Made by a program: the position numbers and the translations under genes
Notes under the pieces: generated by a model
Told to the model about the DNA's origin: nothing
The model's input: the letters and a program-made list of their open reading frames with translations, nothing else
Databases searched by the model: none
From: Salinarimonas chemoclinalis
GTDB lineage: Bacteria; Pseudomonadota; Alphaproteobacteria; Rhizobiales; Beijerinckiaceae
Length of the DNA stretch: 64,000 nucleotides
NCBI RefSeq assembly: GCF_041514305.1
Contig: NZ_JBGMWH010000021.1
Location: forward strand, 1 to 64,000
Direction: 5' to 3'
Shown here: positions 18,737 through 27,643 of the stretch, piece after piece
How the letters are laid out: the number at the start of each line of letters is the position of its first letter
Position numbering within the stretch: position 1 is the first letter of the stretch

Positions 18737-19864
18737 GTGACCGGATCCGCGCTCGTGCGCGCCCAGCGCGCCCGCCTGATCGCGCAGGAGCAGGCGCAGA
18801 CCTCCACCGAGATCGCGGCGTCGCGCGCGGGCCGGCGCGTGATCCTGGCGCTCGGCCTCGCGGCCGCGATGGTGCTCGCCGGGGCAGGCGTCGTCGCCGG
18901 GCCGGACGCGCTCGCCTTCTTCCGGGCGGACCGGGCGGCGGGGAACGGGGTCGCGCCGTTCGGCCGGCCCGACACGCCGGCGGCGACCGAGCTCGCGCGG
19001 CGCGCACCGGTCGTCGCGCCCGCGCGGCTCGTCGCCGACCCGCCGGTCCCGGCCCGCGCCGCGGCTCCCGCGCCCGCCCCCGCTCCCGTCCCCGCGCGCT
19101 TCAGCTTCTGCGTGCGCACCTGCGACGGCTACTTCTTCCCGCTCGGCGACCTGCGCACCGCACGCGACCTCGCGCTGCACGAGGAGGCCTGCGCCGCCGC
19201 CTGCCCGGCCGCCGAGACGGCGCTCTTCGCCGCGACCGGCTCGCGCGACGTCGCGGACGCCCGCGCGCTCGCCGGCGGGGAGCGCTACGTCGACCTCCCC
19301 CGGGCCTTCGCCCACCGCGATATCCGCGTCGCGGACTGCGGCTGCGCCCTGCCGGAGCGCAGCGCCGCCGAGCGCCTCGCCGCCGGAGACCGCACGCTGC
19401 GGCCCGGCGACGTCATCGTCACCGCCGAGGGCGCGCGCATCGTCGGCCGCGACGGCTCGCTGCCGGACGTCGAGGCGCCCGGCGCCGCCCCGCGCGCGCT
19501 GCGCACGATGGTCGCCGCCGCGCTCGGGCCGCGGCACGCGGCCGTCTGGCGCGCCTACGCGCGGAGCCGCCCGGACGCGGTGCCCGACGAGCCGACGCGC
19601 ACCGCGTCGATCCCCGCCGCCGAAGCGCGGGCGATCACGATGGCGATGCTGCCGCCCCGGCGCCCGGCCGGGCTCGACGGGGCGCCGGTCGCCATACCCG
19701 CAGCGACGCCCGCGCCGACGGGATTCGCGATCGTCACGGGCGTATTGCCCCCACCCCGGCCTGCCACCCTCGCGGCCGCGCCCCTCGTCGCCGCCGTCGT
19801 CTCGCGCCCGCAGGCCGAACCGCGCCGGCTCGCCCGCGCCGGCGGGTTCATCGCGCTGAACTGA
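18737..19864 (+). CDS. DUF2865 exported or membrane-anchored protein
   Basis: The 375-residue protein has one hydrophobic helix at residues about 34-52, then an Ala/Pro-rich linker (AAPAPAPAPVPARF), and the DUF2865 core CVRTCDGYFFPLGDL with several cysteines (CAAAC, DCGCA) that may form disulfides outside the cytoplasm. DUF2865 is largely confined to Hyphomicrobiales and has no known function. The start is GTG with GAGGAG seven bases upstream. An imperfect nine-base inverted repeat (18655-18677) in front of it could be an operator or a weak hairpin. The C-terminal third is low-complexity and Pro/Ala-rich. Confidence 0.8.
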   Translation: MTGSALVRAQRARLIAQEQAQTSTEIAASRAGRRVILALGLAAAMVLAGAGVVAGPDALAFFRADRAAGNGVAPFGRPDTPAATELARRAPVVAPARLVADPPVPARAAAPAPAPAPVPARFSFCVRTCDGYFFPLGDLRTARDLALHEEACAAACPAAETALFAATGSRDVADARALAGGERYVDLPRAFAHRDIRVADCGCALPERSAAERLAAGDRTLRPGDVIVTAEGARIVGRDGSLPDVEAPGAAPRALRTMVAAALGPRHAAVWRAYARSRPDAVPDEPTRTASIPAAEARAITMAMLPPRRPAGLDGAPVAIPAATPAPTGFAIVTGVLPPPRPATLAAAPLVAAVVSRPQAEPRRLARAGGFIALN

Positions 19865-20234
19865 GGCGGGACGGCAGGATCTCGGGGGCGATCTCGTCCG
19901 CCGTGAAGCGCCTGCCGTCCGCGGTGACGAGCTCCGCCGAGCCGTCGCAGCCGATCCCGAGCGTGTAGGTGCCGCTGCAGCGGGCGAGCTGGCGGCTCGC
20001 CTCGACGATGCCCTCGCGCCAGCCGCGCGTCTCGAGCGCCTCGAGCGCCCGTGTCGAGCAGGTCGGACGGAACAGGCAGATCCGGCCCGTGTGCCGCGAC
20101 AGATGGCGCTTGTAGAGGCGGATCGCCGCGATGCCGGCCGCCGCGGCGGCACGGTCGAGCGCGGGAGGCAGGTCGGGGACGCGTGCCGCGGCGTGGACGA
20201 GCCCGCAGCAGGCGCGGGAGAGGCGAAGGCTCAC
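19848..20234 (-). CDS. yidD: YidD-like membrane protein insertion efficiency factor
   Basis: YidD helps the YidC insertase and normally sits beside rnpA and yidC. Here residues about 30-85 read AAIRLYKRHLSRHTGRICLF then RPTCSTRALEALETRGWREG, matching the YidD core with its conserved Cys and Arg residues. The protein differs in two ways: it is 128 residues, against about 70-110 usually, and it has a C-terminal extension (DGSAELVTADGRRFTADEI). It also lacks the rnpA/yidC context. The GTG at 20234 is the best in-frame start after the ybjQ-like gene but has no good ribosome binding site. The role in insertion is therefore inferred only from the core. Confidence 0.7.
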   Translation of the reverse strand: MSLRLSRACCGLVHAAARVPDLPPALDRAAAAAGIAAIRLYKRHLSRHTGRICLFRPTCSTRALEALETRGWREGIVEASRQLARCSGTYTLGIGCDGSAELVTADGRRFTADEIAPEILPSRLSSAR

Positions 20235-20254
20235 GACCGGGCGCTCGTGCGCGC

Positions 20255-20554
20255 TCAGCGGCGCAGCTTGATCGCGGTGCCCCAGCCGTAGACCTCGAAC
20301 ACCGAAGTCTGGTTGCCGGTGCAGCCGGTCGTGCGGCTCGTCAGGCGGTAGTCGTAGCCGATGTGGATGACGCCGTCGCCGCCCGAGCGGCGCGCCGCCT
20401 CCTGGAGCGTCGCCGTCACCTCGCCGTAGGCCTCCTGGACCGGCAGGCCGCCGGGCCCGCCGCACCCCGTCTGCGGCGGGGTGCGCGACGCCACCGCGTG
20501 CACGACGCCGATCACGTCGTAGGCCTCGTTGATGTTGCCCGTCGCCGTCAGCAT
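20255..20554 (-). CDS. YbjQ/UPF0145 family protein
   Basis: The 99-residue protein has the features of the YbjQ (DUF74, 'heavy-metal-binding') family: an alternating beta/alpha core with GDGVIHIGYDYRLTS and the C-terminal SVFEVYGWGTAIKLRR. The family forms pentameric rings and its function is unproven. ATG 20554 is preceded by GGGGG. GTG 20560 is an alternative. It is 20 bp upstream of the yidD-like gene and probably co-transcribed. Confidence 0.8.
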   Translation of the reverse strand: MLTATGNINEAYDVIGVVHAVASRTPPQTGCGGPGGLPVQEAYGEVTATLQEAARRSGGDGVIHIGYDYRLTSRTTGCTGNQTSVFEVYGWGTAIKLRR

Positions 20555-20642
20555 GCCCACCCCCCGGTTCGCACGATCGTCCCCCCAGCATAGTCACGCG
20601 CTCTGCTTGCGCAAGTCGCCGCGTCCCGTGGCGATTGCGCGA

Positions 20643-21365
20643 TCAGCCGCCCGCCGGCAGCCCCAGGCTCGCGGCGATGGAGGCGAGGTGGTCGCGCATG
20701 GCGCGCTCGGCCGCCTCCGGCCGGCGGGCGGCGATGGCGTCGACGACGGCGAGATGCTCGGCGGCGAGCGCCGCGCGGCGCTCCGGCGAGCGGGTGCTCT
20801 CGCGCAGGCGCCGCCAGACCGGATCCTCCCGCACCGCCTCGATCGCCTCGAACACCGCGAGGAAGAGGCCGTTGCGCATGGCCTCGGCGATGCGGCGGTG
20901 AAACGCCTGGTCCCAGCGCTCGTAATCCGCGTCCGTCTCGGCGTCGCGGGAGCGCTCGGCCAGCCGGCGCAGGCCCTCGACGTCGACGGGCGCGGCGCGC
21001 AGGGCCGCGTGGCGGGCGAGCACGGGCTCGATCTCGAGGCGCACCTCCATGATCTCGGCGGGGCTGGTGAGCGCCGCGATCCCGGCGAAGCGCCGCGCCT
21101 TGGGGGCGGGCGGAGCGGAGACGAAGGTGCCCTGTCCCTGCCGCCGCCAGATCAGGCCCTGCGTCTCCAGCGCGTCGAGCGCCCGGCGCACCGCGCGCCG
21201 GCCGACCCCGAGCGCCTCGGCGATCTCGCGCTCGGGCAGGACGCGCCCCTTGGCGACGACGAAGCTGCCGTCCGCGAGCGCGACGCGCAGGCGCGCGAGG
21301 ACGGGATCGGCGTCGGCCGTGTCGTCCGCGGTCGCGTCGATGATCTCGGCCCGGATCTCGCCCAT
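20643..21365 (-). CDS. GntR/FCD-family regulator, likely controls the ggt-dpp unit
   Basis: The 240-residue protein has an N-terminal winged helix (residues about 15-85: LPEREIAEALGVGRRAVRRA, LETQGLIWRRQGQGTFV) and an all-helical FCD ligand domain with candidate metal-binding positions in DQAFHRRIAEA and AAEHLAVVDAI. FCD regulators usually repress a neighbouring catabolic or transport operon until an acid ligand binds. It is transcribed away from ggt, and a perfect palindrome lies between. I chose ATG 21365, which has a GAGAG site. The TTG/GTG codons at 21390-21395 are open in frame but overlap the palindrome. Confidence 0.87.
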   Translation of the reverse strand: MGEIRAEIIDATADDTADADPVLARLRVALADGSFVVAKGRVLPEREIAEALGVGRRAVRRALDALETQGLIWRRQGQGTFVSAPPAPKARRFAGIAALTSPAEIMEVRLEIEPVLARHAALRAAPVDVEGLRRLAERSRDAETDADYERWDQAFHRRIAEAMRNGLFLAVFEAIEAVREDPVWRRLRESTRSPERRAALAAEHLAVVDAIAARRPEAAERAMRDHLASIAASLGLPAGG

Positions 21366-21390
21366 GACGCTCTCGGCATGTTTTCTCTGC

Positions 21391-21406
21391 ACCAATACAC
21401 ATTGGT
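21391..21406. promoter_or_regulatory. Candidate operator of the GntR regulator
   Basis: ACCAAT-acac-ATTGGT is a perfect six-base-arm palindrome placed 26-41 bases upstream of the regulator start and about 240 bases upstream of ggt. FCD-type GntR proteins bind short AT-rich palindromes of this size. Binding by this regulator is inferred. Confidence 0.5.
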
Positions 21407-21520
21407 ACGATCATTATCACGCCCTGTCGAGCCCCGCCGCATCGCGGCGGCGTGTCGACACGCGCGGCGATGCGGCGTGCGCTCGGGCAATCGGCGCATA
21501 TAGAATGAGCAGGCTTCGGC

Positions 21521-21549
21521 TTGCACGAAAAATGGGCCGTGTCTAAGCT
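21521..21549 (+). promoter_or_regulatory. Candidate promoter of the ggt-dpp operon
   Basis: TTGCAC (21521-21526) and TAAGCT (21544-21549) are separated by 17 bases, in a less GC-rich patch. The -35 is good and the -10 weak. It sits about 95 bases before the preferred ggt start. Confidence 0.4.
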
Positions 21550-21643
21550 TCGGCGTCCGGTCGGGTTGGTCGAAGCCGCGCCCGACCCGCGTAGCAATCG
21601 TGATTGGTTCGGCGTCCTGCGGCGCCGCGAAAGGATGCGTCCC

Positions 21644-23230
21644 GTGCAGCTGCGCCACGACATGCCCTACGCCTCGCGTCGCTCGCCGGTGCTCGCGAAG
21701 AACATGGTCGCGACCTCGCAGCCGCTCGCGGCGCAGGCGGGCCTGCGCATGCTGCTCGCCGGCGGCAACGCGGTCGACGCCGCGCTCGCCACCGCGATCG
21801 CGCTCACCGTGCTGGAGCCCACCGGCAACGGTCTCGGCTCCGACGCCTTCGCCATCCTCTGGGACGGCGAGCGGCTGCACGGGCTCAACGCCTCGGGCCG
21901 CTCCCCCGCCGGCTGGTCGCCGGACCGCTTCCCGAACGGCATGGCCGAGCGCGGCTGGGAGAGCGTCACCGTGCCCGGCGCCGTCTCGGCCTGGGTGGCG
22001 CTGTCGGATCGCTTCGGCGAGCTGCCCTTCGCCGACCTGTTCGCCCCCGCCATCGGGTACGCGTCCGAGGGCTTCCCCGTCTCGCCGGTGATCGCGGCGC
22101 TGTGGAAGCGCGCCGAGCGCACGCTCTCGCACCAGCCGGGCTTTTCCGACCACTTCCTGCCCGGCGGCCGCGCGCCGGCGGCGGGCGAGATCTTCCGCTC
22201 GCCGGACATGGCGGCGAGCCTCGCGGCCATCGCCGAGAGCCGGGGCGAGGCCTTCTACCGCGGCGCGCTCGCCCGGCGCATCGCCGACTTCGCCCGCGCC
22301 CACGGCGCCGTGCTCGACGAGGACGACCTCGCCGCCCACGAGGCCGACTGGTGCGGCACGGTGTCGGCCACCTACGGTGACGTCGCGCTCCACGAGATCC
22401 CGCCCAACGGCCAGGGCATCGCCGCCTGCATGGCGCTCGGCATGACGCGCCATCTCGGCCTCGAGCGCTACGCCCCGGACGATCCGGTTGCGCTCCACCT
22501 CCAGATCGAGGCGATGAAGCTCGCGCTCGCCGACGCGGAGGCTTACGTCGCCGACGAGGCGGCGATGACGGAGGTGACCGCGCGCGACCTCCTCGACGAG
22601 GGCTATCTCGCCGCGCGCGCGGCGCTGATCGATCCCGCGCGGGCGCAGGACTTCGGCGCCGGCGCGCCGAGGCACGGCGGCACGGTCTACCTCACCGCGG
22701 CCGACGCCTCGGGCATGATGGTCTCCTACATCCAGTCGAACTACGCCGGCTTCGGATCGGGCGTGGTCGTGCCGGGGACGGGCATCTCGCTGCAGAACCG
22801 CGGGCTCGGCTTCGTCACGACGCCCGGGCACCCCAACCGGGTCGGCCCGCGCAAGCGGCCCTTCCACACCATCATCCCGGGCTTCCTGATGAGGGGCGAC
22901 GCGCCGCTGATGAGCTTCGGCGTGATGGGCGGGCCGATGCAGGCGCAGGGGCATCTGCAGATGACGCTGCGCACGCAGGTCTGGGGCCAGGATCCGCAGA
23001 CGGCCGCCGACGCGCCGCGCTGGCGCTTCGTCTCGGGCCGCACCGTCGCCATCGAGGACAGCCTCGGCACGGCGGCGCTCGATGCGCTCGGCGGCCTCGG
23101 CCACGCGATCGAGGTCGAGGCGCCCGACGCGAGCTTCGGCTTCGGCGGCGCGCAGCTGATCCACCGCATCGAGGGCGGGTGGGCCGGCGGCTCCGATCCG
23201 CGCAAGGACGGGCAGGTCGTCGGCTATTGA
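21644..23230 (+). CDS. ggt: Gamma-glutamyltransferase family protein
   Basis: Gamma-glutamyltransferases cleave gamma-glutamyl bonds in glutathione and similar peptides. They mature by self-cleavage before a Thr. The protein (about 528 residues) shows the family blocks MVATSQPLAAQAGLRMLLAG (N-terminal), GSDAFAILWD, PNGQGIAACMAL, and the autoprocessing region GGTVYLTAADASGMMVSYIQ, where the Thr of HGGTVYLT is the nucleophile candidate. The cut site here has an HGGT context rather than the classic THxS, as in the large ywrD-like subgroup. No signal peptide is evident, so it may act in the cytoplasm after import. GTG 21644 fits GAAAGGA at 21629-21635. ATG 21635 is the alternative. It heads the operon. 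Confidence 0.85.
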   Translation: MQLRHDMPYASRRSPVLAKNMVATSQPLAAQAGLRMLLAGGNAVDAALATAIALTVLEPTGNGLGSDAFAILWDGERLHGLNASGRSPAGWSPDRFPNGMAERGWESVTVPGAVSAWVALSDRFGELPFADLFAPAIGYASEGFPVSPVIAALWKRAERTLSHQPGFSDHFLPGGRAPAAGEIFRSPDMAASLAAIAESRGEAFYRGALARRIADFARAHGAVLDEDDLAAHEADWCGTVSATYGDVALHEIPPNGQGIAACMALGMTRHLGLERYAPDDPVALHLQIEAMKLALADAEAYVADEAAMTEVTARDLLDEGYLAARAALIDPARAQDFGAGAPRHGGTVYLTAADASGMMVSYIQSNYAGFGSGVVVPGTGISLQNRGLGFVTTPGHPNRVGPRKRPFHTIIPGFLMRGDAPLMSFGVMGGPMQAQGHLQMTLRTQVWGQDPQTAADAPRWRFVSGRTVAIEDSLGTAALDALGGLGHAIEVEAPDASFGFGGAQLIHRIEGGWAGGSDPRKDGQVVGY

Positions 23231-23249
23231 GAGACGCGAGGAGGGGCGC

Positions 23250-23993
23250 ATGACCTGGTCGATCGTCGCGAGGGACCCCGAGAGCGGCGCCATCGGCATC
23301 GCGGTGGCGAGCCGCTTCTTCGCGGTGGGCGCGCGCGTGCCCTTCATCGCGCCCGGCGTCGGCGCGGTCGCGACGCAGGCCCTGATCAACCCGCTCTACG
23401 GCCCGCGCGGCCTCGACCTCCTGCGCGGCGGCGCCGGCGCCGCGGAGGTCGTCCACGCCCTCGTCGCCGAGGACGCGGGGCGCGATCATCGCCAGGTCCA
23501 GGTGATGGACGCCCGCGGCCGCTTCGCCGCGCACACCGGGGCGGAGTGCGTCGACTGGTGCGGCGCGATCTCCGACGATCTCTGCGGGCTCGCCGGCAAC
23601 ATGCTCGCGGGGCCGCAGGTGCTCGACGAGACCGCCCGCGCCTACCGCGAGAACGCCGACCTGCCCTTCCCGCGCCGGCTCGTCGTGGCGATGGCGGCGG
23701 GCGAGGCGGCGGGCGGCGACAAGCGCGGCAAGCAGTCCGTCGGGCTCGTGATCCACGGCACGGAGGACTGGCCCGACCTCGACATCCGCGTCGACGACCA
23801 TCCCGAGCCCATCGCCGAGCTCGCCCGGCTGGAGCGCGTCTCCCGCGAGCGCTGGGTGCACTTCAAGCGCTACCTCGCGACGAGGGCCGACCCCGTCGGC
23901 ATCACGGACCGCGCCCGCATCGACAGCGAGATCGCCGCCGCGATCGCGGCGGCGCAGGCGCAGGACGCAGCCGGGGAGGCGCCCGCGGCATGA
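23250..23993 (+). CDS. DUF1028 family (putative Ntn-hydrolase-like) protein
   Basis: The 247-residue protein starts MTWSIVARDPESGAIGIAVA and continues with SRFFAVGARVPFIAPGVGAV, ATQALINPLYGPRGLDLL and TGAECVDWCGAISDDLCGLAGNML in outline, the DUF1028 signature. The family resembles N-terminal nucleophile hydrolases and commonly travels with peptide transporters and gamma-glutamyltransferases. The reaction is unknown. It starts 20 bp after ggt and overlaps dppD by four bases (ATGA at 23990), so it belongs to the same transcript. Peptide or amide hydrolysis is an inference. Confidence 0.88.
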   Translation: MTWSIVARDPESGAIGIAVASRFFAVGARVPFIAPGVGAVATQALINPLYGPRGLDLLRGGAGAAEVVHALVAEDAGRDHRQVQVMDARGRFAAHTGAECVDWCGAISDDLCGLAGNMLAGPQVLDETARAYRENADLPFPRRLVVAMAAGEAAGGDKRGKQSVGLVIHGTEDWPDLDIRVDDHPEPIAELARLERVSRERWVHFKRYLATRADPVGITDRARIDSEIAAAIAAAQAQDAAGEAPAA

Positions 23994-24976
23994 GCGAGGC
24001 GCCGATCCTCAGCGTCGAGAACCTCGCCGTCGGCTTCACCGGGCCGGACGGGCGCCGCACGCGGGCCGTCGACGGCGTGTCGTTCACCGTGGCGCCCGGG
24101 CGTACGCTCGGGATCGTGGGAGAATCGGGCTGCGGCAAGAGCGTGACCTCGCTCGCGGTGATGGGGCTCCTGCCGAAGGCCGGCACCAGCGTGACGGGCC
24201 GCGTCGTCTTCGACGGGCGCGATCTCCTCGCGCAGAGCGAGCGCGCGCTGCGCGACCTGCGCGGCGACCGGCTCGCGATGATCTTCCAGGAGCCGATGAC
24301 ATCGCTCAACCCGTCCTACACGATCGGCGACCAGATCGTTGAGGCGATCGTGCGCCACCGCCCGGTCGGCAAGCGCGAGGCCGCCGAGCGCGCGGTGGAG
24401 ATGCTCGCGCGCGTGCGCATCCCCGAGCCGGCGCGGCGCTTCCGGGACTACCCGCACAAGCTGTCGGGCGGCATGCGCCAGCGGGTGATGATCGCCATGG
24501 CGCTCGCCTGCGCGCCGCGCCTCCTCATCGCCGACGAGCCGACGACGGCGCTCGACGTGACGATCCAGGCGCAGATCCTCGACCTGATGCGCGCCCTGCG
24601 CGAGGAGACCGGCACCGCCGTCGTGCTGATCACCCACGACCTCGGCGTGGTCGCGGAGGTCTGCGACGACGTCGCGGTCATGTATGCCGGCCAGGTGGTG
24701 GAGCGCGCGCCGGTGGAGGAGCTGTTCCGGTTCCCGCAGCATCCCTACACGGTGGGGCTCATGGGCTCGCTGCCGCGCTTCGACCGCGCCCGCGGGCGCC
24801 TCGCGGCGATCGAGGGCGCGGTGCCCGACATGTCGCGCCCGCCCGCCGGCTGCCGCTTCGCGGCGCGCTGCCCCTTCCGGATCGAGCGCTGCGCGACGAT
24901 GCCGGACCTCGTCGACATCGGCGGGGGCCGTGCCACCCGCTGCTGGCGCGCGCCGCTGGAGGAGCTCGCCGCATGA
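23990..24976 (+). CDS. dppD: Peptide ABC transporter ATPase DppD-like
   Basis: One of two ATPases of a Dpp/Opp-type importer. Visible motifs are Walker A GESGCGKS, signature LSGGMRQRVMIAMAL, Walker B LLIADEPTTALDV, and the C-terminal oligopeptide-transporter cluster GCRFAARCPFRIERC, whose cysteines bind an iron-sulfur cluster in DppD homologues. It is 328 residues, normal length. The start overlaps the DUF1028 stop and its stop overlaps dppF, indicating tight translational coupling. Confidence 0.93.
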   Translation: MSEAPILSVENLAVGFTGPDGRRTRAVDGVSFTVAPGRTLGIVGESGCGKSVTSLAVMGLLPKAGTSVTGRVVFDGRDLLAQSERALRDLRGDRLAMIFQEPMTSLNPSYTIGDQIVEAIVRHRPVGKREAAERAVEMLARVRIPEPARRFRDYPHKLSGGMRQRVMIAMALACAPRLLIADEPTTALDVTIQAQILDLMRALREETGTAVVLITHDLGVVAEVCDDVAVMYAGQVVERAPVEELFRFPQHPYTVGLMGSLPRFDRARGRLAAIEGAVPDMSRPPAGCRFAARCPFRIERCATMPDLVDIGGGRATRCWRAPLEELAA

Positions 24977-26070
24977 AGCCCTCCTCCGCGCCCGTCCTGG
25001 AGGCGCACGACCTCGTCAAGCACTTCGTCGCCGAGCGCACGCTCTTCGGCCGCACGACGGCGAGCGTCAAGGCGGTCGACGGCGTCTCGCTCGCGGTCCA
25101 CCCCGGCGAGACGCTGGCGCTCGTGGGGGAATCCGGCTGCGGGAAGTCGACGCTCGGGCGCATGATCCTGCGCCTCGTCGAGCCCACCAGCGGGCGCATC
25201 GTGGTCGACGGCGCGGACGTCACGCACGCCCGCGAGCGCGACCTCAGGGGGCTTCGCCGCACGGCGCAGATCGTCTTCCAGGACCCGTTCGCCTCGCTCA
25301 ACCCGCGCATGACGGTGGGCGAGATCCTGGCCGAGCCGCTGATGCTGCACGCGGTGGTGCCGGCGGCGCGGCGCGCGGCGCGGGTGGCGGAGCTGCTCGA
25401 GGCGGTGGGGCTCAATCCGCGCCAGGCGGCGCGCTTTCCCCACGAGTTCTCCGGCGGCCAGCGCCAGCGCATCGTCATCGCCCGCGCGCTCGCCGTCGAG
25501 CCGAAGGTGATCGTCTGCGACGAGCCGGTCTCGGCGCTCGACGTCTCGATCCGCGCGCAGATCCTCAACCTCCTGGAAGACCTCCAGGCGCGGCTCGGCC
25601 TCGCCTACGTCTTCATCTCCCACGACCTCGGCGTGGTGCGCCACATCGCCGACCGGGTCTGCGTGATGTATCTCGGGCGCATCGTCGAGACCGGCACGAC
25701 CGACGAGATCTTCGAGAACCCGCGCCACCCCTACACGCGCGCGCTGCTCTCGGCGATCCCGGCGCCCTCGCCGCTGGCGCGCCGCGAGCGGCGGCTGCTC
25801 GAGGGCGACGTGCCGAGCCCGCTGTCGCCGCCCTCGGGCTGCCACCTGCGCACGCGCTGCCCGCACGTCGAGCCGGTCTGCGCGAAGGACCGCCCGCCGC
25901 TCGCGCCGGTGAGCCCGACCCACGCTACCGCCTGCCTCTTCGCCACGACGCTGCCCGACGCGCGCGATCTCGCGCCGCGCGAGCCGCCCCGCGATCCGAG
26001 GCTCGAGACGCTCTTCGCCGCCTTCGCCGGCGACGACGAGGCCGCCGCGGCGAAGGCCGCGGCGCAATGA
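24973..26070 (+). CDS. dppF: Peptide ABC transporter ATPase DppF-like
   Basis: The second ATPase of the importer, 365 residues. Motifs are GESGCGKST, FSGGQRQRIVIARAL, VIVCDEPVSALDVS and the switch ISHDLGVVRH. The C-terminal GCHLRTRCPHVEPVC is the cysteine cluster typical of OppF/DppF. The last 35 residues (DARDLAPREPPRDPRLETLF onward) extend beyond the usual end and are probably flexible. The ATGA overlap with dppD supports one mRNA. Confidence 0.93.
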   Translation: MKPSSAPVLEAHDLVKHFVAERTLFGRTTASVKAVDGVSLAVHPGETLALVGESGCGKSTLGRMILRLVEPTSGRIVVDGADVTHARERDLRGLRRTAQIVFQDPFASLNPRMTVGEILAEPLMLHAVVPAARRAARVAELLEAVGLNPRQAARFPHEFSGGQRQRIVIARALAVEPKVIVCDEPVSALDVSIRAQILNLLEDLQARLGLAYVFISHDLGVVRHIADRVCVMYLGRIVETGTTDEIFENPRHPYTRALLSAIPAPSPLARRERRLLEGDVPSPLSPPSGCHLRTRCPHVEPVCAKDRPPLAPVSPTHATACLFATTLPDARDLAPREPPRDPRLETLFAAFAGDDEAAAAKAAAQ

Positions 26071-26116
26071 GGGGAACCCGCCGGGAAAGCCGGCACGAGA
26101 AGGGAGACATCTCGAG

Positions 26117-27634
26117 ATGAGACGCATGGTTCTCGCCGCAGCGCTCGCCACCGCGACGCTCGGCCTCACCGCCGCCGGCGCGAGCGCGCAGACGACGGTC
26201 CGCATCGGGCTCGCCGAGGATCCGGACGTGCTCGACCCGTCGCTCGGGCGCACCTACGTGGGGCGCATCGTCTTCGCCTCGCTGTGCGACAAGCTGTTCG
26301 ACATCGACGCGAACCTCGACATCGTCCCGCAGCTCGCGGTCTCGCACGAGACCTCGGAGGACGGCCTGTCGCTGACGATCCGCCTGCGCGAGGGAGTCAC
26401 CTTCCACGACGGCACGCCGATGGACGCCGAGGCGGTCAAGTACTCCCTCGACCGGCACCGCTCGATGGAGGGCTCCTTCCGCCGCGGCGAACTCTCGATC
26501 GTCGACAGCGTCGAGGTGGTCGATCCGCTCACCGTGCGCCTCGGCCTGAAGAGCCCCTTCGCGCCGCTGCTCGCGACGCTCACCGACCGCTCCGGCATGA
26601 TCGTCTCGCCGGCCGCCGCCGAGGCCGCCGGCGACCAGTTCGGCAACGCACCGGTCTGCGCCGGACCCTTCCGGTTCGTCGAGCGCATCCAGCAGGACCG
26701 CATCGTGCTGGAGAAGTTCGACGACTACTGGGACGCGGAGGCGATCGGCGTCGACCGCGTCGAGTTCCGGCCGATCCCGGATTCCACCGTGCGCCTCGCC
26801 AACCTCCAGTCCGGCGAGCTCGACCTGATCGAGCGCGCGCTCGCCACCGACATCCCGGCGATCGAGGCGGATTCCCGCCTCGTGCTCGAGACGACGACCG
26901 AGCTGGGCTACCAGGGCATGACGCTCAACGTCGCCAACGGCGAGGGCGCCGCCGGCCCGCTCGCCGAGAGCCCGCTCGTGCGCCAGGCGCTGAACCTCGC
27001 CATCGACCGCGAGGCGCTCAACCAGGTCGTCTTCGACGGCGCCTTCTTCCCGGGCAACCAGTGGATCAACCCGCAGAACTCCTGGTACCAGGACGCCTAC
27101 CCGGTCCCGGCGCGCGACGTCGAGAAGGCCAAGGCGCTGATCGCCGAGGCCGGTGTCGAGACGCCGGTCGTCGTCGATTTCATGGTCCCCAACAACCCGG
27201 AGGTCCGCCAGGTCGCCGAGGTGATCCAGGCCATGGCGGCGGAAGCGGGCTTCGACATGCAGATCCGCGTGGTCGAGTTCGCCACGGGCCTGCAGGAGGC
27301 CGAGGCCGGCCGCTTCGGCGCCTTCATGCTGGCCTGGTCCGGGCGGCCCGATCCGGACGGCAACATCTACTCCTTCGCGCATTCCACCGGCCCGCTGAAC
27401 TACGGCAAGTTCGCGAGCGAGGCGGTGGACGCGGCGCTGACGCAGGCGCGCACCGCGACGACGCAGGAGGGCCGCATGCAGGCCTATTCCGACGTCGCCG
27501 ACGTGTGGCTGACGGAAGGCTCGGTTCTCTACCTCTACCACCGCGCCATGCTGATCGCCCACACCGACGCCATGAAGGGCTACACCCCGCGCCCCGACGG
27601 CCTCGTCAGCCTCGTCGGCGTGACGATGGAGTGA
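26117..27634 (+). CDS. dppA: Family 5 peptide-binding periplasmic protein
   Basis: The 505-residue precursor has a clear signal peptide (MRRMVLAAALATATLGLTAA, cleavage near GASAQ). The family 5 signature region VTFHDGTPMDAEAVKYSLDR and the block GMTLNVANGEGAAGPLAESP are visible. It would capture peptides, glutathione or related solutes for the DppBCDF core. With ggt and DUF1028 in the same operon, gamma-glutamyl peptides are the leading guess. AGGGAG (26101-26106) precedes the ATG. A repeat element follows the stop and may raise its mRNA level over that of the permeases. Confidence 0.92.
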   Translation: MRRMVLAAALATATLGLTAAGASAQTTVRIGLAEDPDVLDPSLGRTYVGRIVFASLCDKLFDIDANLDIVPQLAVSHETSEDGLSLTIRLREGVTFHDGTPMDAEAVKYSLDRHRSMEGSFRRGELSIVDSVEVVDPLTVRLGLKSPFAPLLATLTDRSGMIVSPAAAEAAGDQFGNAPVCAGPFRFVERIQQDRIVLEKFDDYWDAEAIGVDRVEFRPIPDSTVRLANLQSGELDLIERALATDIPAIEADSRLVLETTTELGYQGMTLNVANGEGAAGPLAESPLVRQALNLAIDREALNQVVFDGAFFPGNQWINPQNSWYQDAYPVPARDVEKAKALIAEAGVETPVVVDFMVPNNPEVRQVAEVIQAMAAEAGFDMQIRVVEFATGLQEAEAGRFGAFMLAWSGRPDPDGNIYSFAHSTGPLNYGKFASEAVDAALTQARTATTQEGRMQAYSDVADVWLTEGSVLYLYHRAMLIAHTDAMKGYTPRPDGLVSLVGVTME

Positions 27635-27643
27635 CGTTAGGAA

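Noticed and set aside
21521..21643. Earlier start for ggt at 21521
   Set aside because: The first 38 codons are not family-like and coincide with the likely promoter. GAAAGGA points to a start at 21635-21644.
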